Assembly (NCBI GenBank): GCA_026705345.1
Contig: JAPPAV010000061.1
Location: forward strand, 1 to 52,997
DNA: 52,997 nt
Reading direction: 5' to 3'
Origin: Gammaproteobacteria bacterium
GTDB lineage: Bacteria; Pseudomonadota; Gammaproteobacteria; Pseudomonadales; Azotimanducaceae
Both the position numbers and the translations under genes were made by a program. Below the pieces are notes generated by a model. It made no database searches. It had not been told where the DNA came from and saw only the letters and a list, made by a program, of their open reading frames with translations. Of the stretch, positions 47,101 to 52,997 are shown in pieces (position 1 is the first letter of the stretch; each line of letters begins with the position of its first letter).

Positions 47101-47182
47101 CCGCCAAGGCGGCAATCGCGAAACGGGAGCGCGAGAGCGTGCCTCCCGCACGGCAGCCCCCAAAGAGCATGAATGTTTCCAT
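44102..47182 (-). CDS. TonB-dependent receptor, cysteine-containing
   Basis: Large outer-membrane receptor of 1026 residues. After the signal peptide (ending PVVAQ) comes an acidic stretch [14 protein letters not shown] and then the TonB-box-like [10 protein letters not shown]. The plug has [28 protein letters not shown] and the barrel the usual C-terminal features, ending SLSL. Six cysteines lie in extracellular-side regions of the barrel (for example DQLCDA, AVCQSD, DECSAA, SSCRV, and two in [10 protein letters not shown]), enough for three disulfides. The flanking TlpA-like thioredoxins could serve these. The start at 47182 has AGGGGA at good spacing. A TACAAT -10-like box lies about 35 bp upstream, without a convincing -35. 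The substrate is unknown. Confidence 0.92.
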   Translation of the reverse strand: [1026 protein letters not shown]

Positions 47183-47267
47183 GATTCTGTCCCCTATATG
47201 CATATTTCAAATTGTAATGAGAGAGTACCAGATGAGGTCGGCAGGTATCTGTACGTCGATCCCCGAC

Positions 47268-48500
47268 TCAGTTCAGCAACTCCTCGAGTTTCTCATCGAG
47301 CTTATGGCCTCGCAGGTCCTTGGCGACGATGTCGCCGGTACCCGAGTCCACCAGGTAGTTCTTCGGAACCCCCGTGACGTTGTAGGCGGTGGGCGCTTCC
47401 GCCTCCGGACCCATGCCAAGGTTGATCCATGGCAGATCCTCCTCGTCCGACGCCTCCTCCCAGGCTTCGCGATCGTCGTCGATCGTGAAGGAAACGATCT
47501 CGAAACCCTTTTCTCGGAAACGGTCGTAGGCCTCCTTCATATGCGGTATCTCGACGCGGCACGGACCGCACCAGGACGCCCAGAACTCCAGCAGCACCAG
47601 GCGGCTGTCAGCGCGGACGTCGGCCAGACTCACGGCGTCGCCTTCGAGCGTGTCGGCCGTGAAGTCGCGGATATCCGCCCCGATGGCGAAGCGCTTGCGT
47701 TCCTCGGCGCGCTTGGCGGCCCCTTCCTCCGCCCTGGCGAGCCGCTCGACCACCCAGGGATCCCCGGGCGTCAACTCGGCCAGTCCGCGCAGGGCGTCGA
47801 GCATCCACGGACCCGAGAGCCACGTCGTCTCGATCGTCAGCCGTCGAACCATGGGATCGGGGTGCGTTGTGGCAATGTGGGCCCGCCCTTCCGACTCGAG
47901 CGACAACACCTTGTTCTGTGCCTCGGCGGCGAGATCGAGTCGGCGCCTCTTGTCCTCCTCCGACTCGCCGTCTACCGGTGTGTATAGCCGTGCCTGGTCG
48001 GCTTGTGCCGCCTTGTAGTCGTCGGAGAGGCGCCACGTGTTGTAGACGGCGTCGTTGTACGCGCCGCCTTCGATTGCAAAGCGCCCGCGATTCGACATCG
48101 TGAGTTTGAGTTCGCCTGCCTCCAGGATGAATCCGTTGCCCTTGACGGGTGCCATGCGGTGACCTTCGGGAGACACGGCGTTGAGGACGTAGAAGTAGAC
48201 CCTTCGAGGATCATCGGCGACTGCCTCCAACCGAAATCTGCCGTCCGGACCGATCGGTGCCTTGGCCACGATGTCGAGGGTCGATTCAATGGACGGCGGT
48301 TTGTCCCCGGGCTTCGCGACGGCCGTCGCCGCGGTCATCATCGACCCCCGGCCGGCTGGCTTGGGATTCCACACGACGAAATCCCCGTTGGTGTAGAGCG
48401 CGGAAACATCGCCGTCAAGCACCATGACCGGCGGCTCGTCGGCCAGTGCCGGCGCCGCAGCTAGCAGCGCCAAAAGCAAGCCCGGTGCCCAACTGCGCAT
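47268..48500 (-). CDS. TlpA-like periplasmic thioredoxin with N-terminal beta domain
   Basis: Secreted protein of 410 residues, paralogous to the one at 42856-44088. Signal peptide RSWAPGLLLALLAAAPALADE, a DUF4369-like beta domain (about 30-140), a charged helical linker with DGESEEDKRRRLDLAAEAQN, and a thioredoxin domain with FWASWCGPC (Cys311, Cys314) and VTGVPKN at the cis-proline. Both linkers are rich in Glu and Lys/Arg. It lies upstream of the TonB receptor with 85 bp between them, on the same strand, so the three genes may form one unit. ATG at 48500 is preferred; a GTG two codons earlier is the alternative. Confidence 0.85.
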   Translation of the reverse strand: MRSWAPGLLLALLAAAPALADEPPVMVLDGDVSALYTNGDFVVWNPKPAGRGSMMTAATAVAKPGDKPPSIESTLDIVAKAPIGPDGRFRLEAVADDPRRVYFYVLNAVSPEGHRMAPVKGNGFILEAGELKLTMSNRGRFAIEGGAYNDAVYNTWRLSDDYKAAQADQARLYTPVDGESEEDKRRRLDLAAEAQNKVLSLESEGRAHIATTHPDPMVRRLTIETTWLSGPWMLDALRGLAELTPGDPWVVERLARAEEGAAKRAEERKRFAIGADIRDFTADTLEGDAVSLADVRADSRLVLLEFWASWCGPCRVEIPHMKEAYDRFREKGFEIVSFTIDDDREAWEEASDEEDLPWINLGMGPEAEAPTAYNVTGVPKNYLVDSGTGDIVAKDLRGHKLDEKLEELLN

Positions 48501-48594
48501 ATGCACGGCCCTACAGAGCCTTGGTTGGTGCCGGACTGTGACCCCCCGCCACGTCGATTGGAACTGGAAACCGACTCATGACCATGTCAAAACC

Positions 48595-48623
48595 TTGCAT
48601 AAACGTTACCAAAACCTTATCAG
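48595..48623 (+). promoter_or_regulatory. Possible bioB promoter
   Basis: TTGCAT and TATCAG are separated by 17 bp in the AT-richest part of the gap between the thioredoxin and bioB genes. Matches to consensus are three and four of six. It would give a leader of about 93 nt. No BirA or BioR operator was recognised. Confidence 0.3.
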
Positions 48624-48722
48624 ACAACTCGGCGGCGCAGGCGTCGCTCGCCGTGTGGAGCGCCACCGGCCCGTGTCCCGCGTCCTCGTCAACGCTGTTG
48701 GCTCCGTCGCTAGGCTGGTAGG

Positions 48723-49736
48723 ATGCCCAACGTCACAGGGGGTTTTGGGGCGACCAGCTTGACCGATCAGCACAGTATCAGGCACGACTGGGAACTCGAG
48801 GAGATCCTCGGTCTATTCCAGCAGCCGTTGAACGACCTCCTGTATCGGGCGCAGTCCGTCCACCGCCGCTACCATCCGGCAAACGAGGTCCAGATCAGCA
48901 CGCTGCTCAGCATCAAGACCGGCGGTTGCCCCGAGGACTGCAAGTACTGCCCGCAAAGCGTGCACTACGACACCGGTCTGGATGCCCACAACCTGCTAGC
49001 CGTGGACGACGTCGTGGATGCGGCCCGCAAGGCCCGCGATGCCGGCGCGACAAGGTTCTGCATGGGTGCCGCCTGGCGCAATCCCACGAATTCACAGACC
49101 GGCAGGGTGGGCGAGTTGATCGAGGCCGTGAAGGATCTCGGCATGGAGACCTGCGCGACGCTCGGCATGCTGACGCCGTCCCAGGCGCAGACCCTCGCCG
49201 CGGCAGGGCTCGACTACTACAACCACAACCTCGACACGTCGCCGGACTACTACGGCCAGATCATCACCTCCCGGAGCTACCAGGACCGACTGGATACGTT
49301 GGCCAATGTCCGCGATGCCGGCATCAACGTCTGCTGCGGGGGCATCGTCGGCATGGGCGAGACCCGGGAAGACCGCGCCGGGTTGCTGCGCCAACTCGCG
49401 AACCTTCCGGATCATCCCGAGTCCGTCCCCATCAACAACCTCGTCCAGGTCGAAGGCACGCCCCTGCACGGCGTCGAGCCACTCCCGCCCCTCGAACTCG
49501 CCCGTTGCATCGCCGTAGCGCGCGTCCTGATGCCCGAGTCCGTTATCCGTCTGTCTGCGGGCCGCACGGAACTCAGCGACGAGGCACAGGCGCTCTGCTT
49601 CATGGCCGGCGCGGGGTCGATCTTCTGCGGCGATCAACTGCTGACCACGCCCAACCCCAGCTTCGACGACGACATGGAGATGTTCGACGACCTGGGGCTC
49701 ACCCGCCGCGACGCGCCCGTCACCGGGAGCCTGTGA
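48723..49736 (+). CDS. bioB: Biotin synthase
   Basis: Radical SAM enzyme of 337 residues that inserts sulfur into dethiobiotin to form biotin. The radical SAM cluster cysteines are Cys69, Cys73 and Cys76 in [13 protein letters not shown]. The auxiliary [2Fe-2S] ligands match Cys113 (RFCMGAAWR), Cys144 ([10 protein letters not shown]), Cys204 (NVCCGGIVG) and Arg276 (IRLSAGR). Length and every family motif are complete. The other bio genes are not adjacent; the gene is followed by a MaoC-like gene. The ATG at 48723 is used; a TTG at 48759 would shorten the N-terminus by 12 residues and is also possible. Confidence 0.97.
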   Translation: MPNVTGGFGATSLTDQHSIRHDWELEEILGLFQQPLNDLLYRAQSVHRRYHPANEVQISTLLSIKTGGCPEDCKYCPQSVHYDTGLDAHNLLAVDDVVDAARKARDAGATRFCMGAAWRNPTNSQTGRVGELIEAVKDLGMETCATLGMLTPSQAQTLAAAGLDYYNHNLDTSPDYYGQIITSRSYQDRLDTLANVRDAGINVCCGGIVGMGETREDRAGLLRQLANLPDHPESVPINNLVQVEGTPLHGVEPLPPLELARCIAVARVLMPESVIRLSAGRTELSDEAQALCFMAGAGSIFCGDQLLTTPNPSFDDDMEMFDDLGLTRRDAPVTGSL

Positions 49737-49772
49737 CTTTGATCAAGCTCCGGACACCTCGGGGTTGCCGCC

Positions 49773-50252
49773 TTGGTGGCGTCTGGTTGCGTTGCTGACG
49801 TTCAGTTGCCCCGGTTGCTGTACTTCGACGACATTCCCGACGACTACCACTGTGTGGTGGGAACCTGGCAACTGGACGCCGACGACGTCGTCGCCTTTGC
49901 CCGAACCTGGGACCCGCGTCCGCTGCATACCGACACTGCCGTGGCCGAACGTTCGCCCTTCGGGACGTTGATCGCCTCGTCGGCACATTTGTTCGCCATC
50001 GTCACGCTGCTGTTCGCCCGCCACGACGATGAGATCCAGGTCCTCGCGATGCTCGGCAAGGACAAGCTGCGACTTCCCAGTCCCGCACGGGCGGGTACGA
50101 CATTGACCTACGAGACACGCTGTACCGGCAAGCGCGTCTCGGCAAGCCGCCCCGATGCGGGCATCGTCGCCCTGGCAGATACCGTGACCGACAACGACGG
50201 CCACGTAGTCTTGACTCAGGAGGTCACGCTGATGGTCTCCCGGCGGACATGA
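49773..50252 (+). CDS. MaoC-like hot-dog acyl dehydratase
   Basis: Small cytoplasmic protein of about 159 residues with the MaoC/hot-dog pattern: an opening LYFDDIPD, then VVAFARTWDPRPLHTDTAVAE, in which WDP-x2-H matches the Asp/His hydratase region, and SPFGTLIASSAHLFAIV. Such proteins hydrate enoyl-CoA or enoyl-ACP or act as thioesterases. The start is uncertain; TTG at 49773 or GTG at 49776 fit, and later TTG codons would remove up to 14 residues. Its stop overlaps the next gene by 4 bp, so the two are coupled. A link to biotin or fatty-acid metabolism is only suggested by position. Confidence 0.75.
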   Translation: MVASGCVADVQLPRLLYFDDIPDDYHCVVGTWQLDADDVVAFARTWDPRPLHTDTAVAERSPFGTLIASSAHLFAIVTLLFARHDDEIQVLAMLGKDKLRLPSPARAGTTLTYETRCTGKRVSASRPDAGIVALADTVTDNDGHVVLTQEVTLMVSRRT

Positions 50253-51472
50253 GCGCCACCACCGCCACGCCGCCTGCGGCCTCCGGGGAACTGCCTGCGG
50301 CCATCCAACAGCTACTGTCGGCACAGGGCTTCTATTCCCCCATCGAGCTGCTGTTGGCTACCAACCGTCTCGCCTACGACGACTACCAGGCCTGGCGGCG
50401 GGGAGATCATCAGACTCTGGACGACCTCTTTCCGGACGGCGTCGATGCCGCTCGGTCGTTCCTCGACGATGCCGCGACCTGGGTGCGGGGACTCCATCTG
50501 GATGCCGAGACGGTGCCCCTGCTCGGCACGGAAACGGTTGGTGGGATCGAACTCACGGCATCCGCCAATGCGCACTTGGACGACCTGCTCCACACCGAAT
50601 ACCGGCGCGACGTCGATCGCGAACAGCCCGATCTGTTTCTGGACGACACCCAGGCAGAGGCGCAGAACCGACTAGCCGATGCCATCGTGTCGCGGGATGC
50701 CGCGGCTTCCGGCGAGATGCTTCGGCGACTCGCCGCCCTCGACATCGGGCACTGGGCGATCAGCCATGCCATGACGCTGATCGAGGCGTTGCAGGCCGCA
50801 CGGCCGACCGGGACCGATGGGGCCCGCGACCGCCTCGACGAGGTTGAGAATCGCTGGCTCCCGGCGGCATCCGCCTTGCTGCGTTCCGATGCCCGCGACT
50901 TTCTCAGTCCGTTGTGGAGGGACGTGGGCCGGGCGTTCGAAGGTCACCCCTTCGAACCGGACGACGCGCGGGCCCACGCGAGTTGGGCCTACCTCCACGG
51001 ACTGGACTGGAGTGGCGTCAAGCGCACCGTCCTCGGAGAACCAGCCTGGCAGACCGAACCCATGCTGCAAGTGCGGCTCGCCCATGCGCAATGGCGACTT
51101 GGCGAGCGGCGGTATGCGATCCGGACGTGGTTCGCCTTGTGTTGGCACGCGCCGGGGCATTTCGCCGAGAGCATTGAGTCGGCGACTTTCCCCAGTTCGA
51201 CGCTCCAACGCGCCTGGACCGATGCCCACGCGCAGGATCTGGATCCGCCGTTCACCGCGCCCTGGTTTCCGGCCTGGATGGTGATCGTGCATCCCGGAAC
51301 CGCCCGGGAGGCGGGATCTGCCGGCGGGCCAAGCGAACCCGAACAAGCCTTCGACCACCTCGTCGCGCTCCGCCGCGGCCACAGCGACCGCGAGGACCTC
51401 GACCATCGCCGTGCGCTGAAGGATCTTCACCCCGACCTGCTCAATCGCTATTTGGCGTCCATCGGGGAGTGA
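50249..51472 (+). CDS. Uncharacterised protein
   Basis: Protein of 407 residues that I do not recognise. It has no signal peptide or membrane segment, is rich in Ala, Asp and Trp, and looks mostly helical. The second half has a repeated aromatic pattern (HASWAYLHGLDWSGVKR, RLGERRYAIRTWFALCWHAPG, APWFPAWMVIVHPG) that could belong to a helical-repeat or TPR-like scaffold, though no TPR consensus is clear. It begins at an ATGA overlap with the MaoC-like gene, so they are translationally coupled, and it is followed by a convergent TonB receptor gene. Coding is supported by consistent codon use along the whole frame and the 4-bp overlap. Confidence 0.7.
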   Translation: MSATTATPPAASGELPAAIQQLLSAQGFYSPIELLLATNRLAYDDYQAWRRGDHQTLDDLFPDGVDAARSFLDDAATWVRGLHLDAETVPLLGTETVGGIELTASANAHLDDLLHTEYRRDVDREQPDLFLDDTQAEAQNRLADAIVSRDAAASGEMLRRLAALDIGHWAISHAMTLIEALQAARPTGTDGARDRLDEVENRWLPAASALLRSDARDFLSPLWRDVGRAFEGHPFEPDDARAHASWAYLHGLDWSGVKRTVLGEPAWQTEPMLQVRLAHAQWRLGERRYAIRTWFALCWHAPGHFAESIESATFPSSTLQRAWTDAHAQDLDPPFTAPWFPAWMVIVHPGTAREAGSAGGPSEPEQAFDHLVALRRGHSDREDLDHRRALKDLHPDLLNRYLASIGE

Positions 51473-51564
51473 CCGTCGTGCGGGCGCCCTGCCTGGCGCG
51501 TTGGGCGTTTCGCTGAGGAAAACTCCTGCGCGGGTTGGCCCAAGGCCGCGGGTGGGGGAACGAG

Positions 51565-52997
51565 CTATTCGCGTAGCAGCAGTGTCGCGCCGACGTAGAT
51601 CTGTCGTGGCATGCCAGGGAAGTACCGGAAGCTACCGAATGCGAAATCAGCACGGTCGGCATAGGCCGCGTCGAGCACGTTGAGGAGCCGTGCAAACAGT
51701 CTCACGCGCGGGGTTACCTGCCAGTCGCCACGCCAATTCACGAGCGCGTGGCCGCCATAGCGAGCCGTATTGGCCGCGTTGATGAAGTGCGATCCGATGT
51801 AGGTCACCTCCAACTCCGAGGTCTGCGAGGCGCCCGACCACCGCCAGTGCGCGCTGCCCAACCAACGCGGCGCCGTGTCGACATCGTTGCCGTCGACGAT
51901 GCGCTCGCCCCGACCGGCGTCCCGGGTGAATGCGTAGCGGTGCCGGCCCCAAGTGCCCGCAATCTCCAAGGTATGCCGCCCGCTACGCCAGGCGAGGTCC
52001 GCTTCGATGCCCGTTGCATCAGTTGCACCGTCGCTGACATTGAAGCCGTTGGCGTCGCGGAAAATCAGGTCGCGAGTCGTCTCGACGTAGACCGCGACAT
52101 CGAAGTCCAACGATCCCAGGGATCCGCGCGCGCCCGTTTCCAACGACCGCAGGCGCTCGCTGTCCAAGTCGGCGACCGTTTGCCCACTCTGCAGGCGGTA
52201 CAGCTCCGTAGTCTGCGGCGGGCGGAAACCGAGTCCCGCCACCGCGTAGACCATCCCGGGTCCCGTCGACCATTGGACACCCAATCGACCTGCGATATTC
52301 GTGTATGCGTCGTCGCGATCCGCCGGCCGCGTATACAGGCAACCGCCAAAGCCGCACGGCGTGCCGTCGTCGCGGGTATTGCCGACAAGGTGATGGTTCT
52401 CGTAGTCGTAGCTGTTGCGCTCGACCCGCGCGCTGGCGACGAGCTCGACATCCGGCGCGAGATCCAAACCCAAGTCGCCGTACGCCGCCAGCGTCGCCCC
52501 GGCCACGTCGAAGTCGTAGTGTGTGCCAGCGGGTCGCGTCGCCACGAGAAACGCGGACCCCTGCGTCGGTCCGTTCTGGCGTTCCGAAAGCGTTGCCCGG
52601 AACAGTTCGGCCACGGCACCGGCGGCCCACCGCCGAGTTTGGCCGCCGTCGAAGCGCAGTGCCATGCCGGCGCTCGACTGGGCGTTCTTCTCCAAGGGTT
52701 GTCCGGGAAGGAAATGTTGCAGAAACGCCATCGAGGAGCGGCGTACGTAGGGCGTCACCGCAACGGCACGCGCGTCGGCTAGCGTCCGTTTCCAGGTGCT
52801 CGCGGTACGCATCGACCAGGCATCCCGATACGCCTCCGGGTTCGGATTCGATGTACGCGCTGACGAGTCGTAGGCCCGGAAACCCCGCACGAATCCACCG
52901 GTTTCCTGGTTCAGCAGTGTCGCCGAGACCGTGTTCGTGACATTCCAATCCCCCGTCTTCGTGGCGAACCCTAGGTAGCCCTTCTGCTGGCCGTAAC
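51565..52997 (-). CDS. TonB-dependent receptor, C-terminal part (continues beyond window)
   Basis: The frame is open from the stop at 51565 to the end of the window, giving 476 codons of a TonB receptor barrel; the plug and signal peptide lie outside. Typical features are GFRPPQTTELYR, the RSLETGARGSL strand, TGIEADLAWRSG, and the closing RLFARLLNVLDAAYADRADF with a C-terminal PRQIYVGATLLLRE. The spacing of these elements matches receptors such as those for siderophores or cobalamin. An internal ATG-like start near 52890 is not the true start because the same frame continues with barrel-like sequence (GYLGFATKTGDWNVTNTVSA). The substrate is unknown. Confidence 0.9.
   Translation of the reverse strand, partial: YGQQKGYLGFATKTGDWNVTNTVSATLLNQETGGFVRGFRAYDSSARTSNPNPEAYRDAWSMRTASTWKRTLADARAVAVTPYVRRSSMAFLQHFLPGQPLEKNAQSSAGMALRFDGGQTRRWAAGAVAELFRATLSERQNGPTQGSAFLVATRPAGTHYDFDVAGATLAAYGDLGLDLAPDVELVASARVERNSYDYENHHLVGNTRDDGTPCGFGGCLYTRPADRDDAYTNIAGRLGVQWSTGPGMVYAVAGLGFRPPQTTELYRLQSGQTVADLDSERLRSLETGARGSLGSLDFDVAVYVETTRDLIFRDANGFNVSDGATDATGIEADLAWRSGRHTLEIAGTWGRHRYAFTRDAGRGERIVDGNDVDTAPRWLGSAHWRWSGASQTSELEVTYIGSHFINAANTARYGGHALVNWRGDWQVTPRVRLFARLLNVLDAAYADRADFAFGSFRYFPGMPRQIYVGATLLLRE

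Overview
This is a gene-dense, high-GC stretch of a Gram-negative chromosome. Three TonB-dependent outer-membrane receptors, lipoproteins, periplasmic thioredoxins and RND pumps show an outer membrane. A two-module QueF, a GacA/UvrY-like response regulator, CCA-encoding tRNAs and a short 4.5S-type SRP RNA point to Proteobacteria, most likely Gammaproteobacteria; I cannot name the genus. No phage genes, CRISPR array or rRNA were seen. Mobile DNA is limited to one IS3-family transposase remnant.

Layout. 1-8.5 kb: a DUF5916 outer-membrane-type protein, the IS3 remnant, a tannase/feruloyl-esterase-family enzyme beside a divergent-promoter TonB receptor, a DUF1993 protein and a decayed short-chain dehydrogenase. 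8.5-9.7 kb (minus): ffs (SRP RNA) followed 11 nt later by tRNA-Ser(GGA), plus queF. 9.7-27.7 kb (minus): one 18-kb cluster of seven genes in the order ABC ATPase, two very large ABC-2 permease/peptidase-like/golvesin-like proteins, a lipoprotein periplasmic adaptor, an RND pump, a second RND pump fused to a split ABC ATPase domain, and a small ABC-2 permease. Spacing is tight, with two 4-bp overlaps. I read it as a composite exporter in which ABC and RND machinery are physically joined. This is one of the two most unusual items in the window.

27.9-31.3 kb (minus): a 1017-residue protein with eight EPxYE-like tyrosine motifs, four of them in a 42-bp tandem repeat, joined to a SopB/IpgD-type inositol phosphatase domain with an intact C-X5-R active site. 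It looks like a host-directed effector and is the other outstanding item. It lies next to a tRNA-Glu. 31.6-36 kb: a FAD-dependent oxidoreductase, a DUF815 AAA+ ATPase, a PutP-type sodium symporter, and a GacA-like regulator whose phospho-acceptor Asp is Glu.

36.1-42.7 kb (plus): an SDR with the Ser-Tyr-Arg pattern of halohydrin dehalogenases overlaps a heme-c/PQQ quinoprotein dehydrogenase, followed by a PPOX-type flavin-binding protein, an FG-GAP/ASPIC-UnbV lipoprotein and a PEGA-SUMF1 membrane protein. 42.9-48.5 kb (minus): a TonB receptor flanked on both sides by secreted TlpA-like thioredoxins. 48.7-51.5 kb (plus): bioB, a MaoC-like protein and an unrecognised protein. The window ends inside a third TonB receptor.

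All calls come from reading the sequence and translations; no database search was run. Gene ends are firm. Several starts are choices between nearby codons and are flagged.
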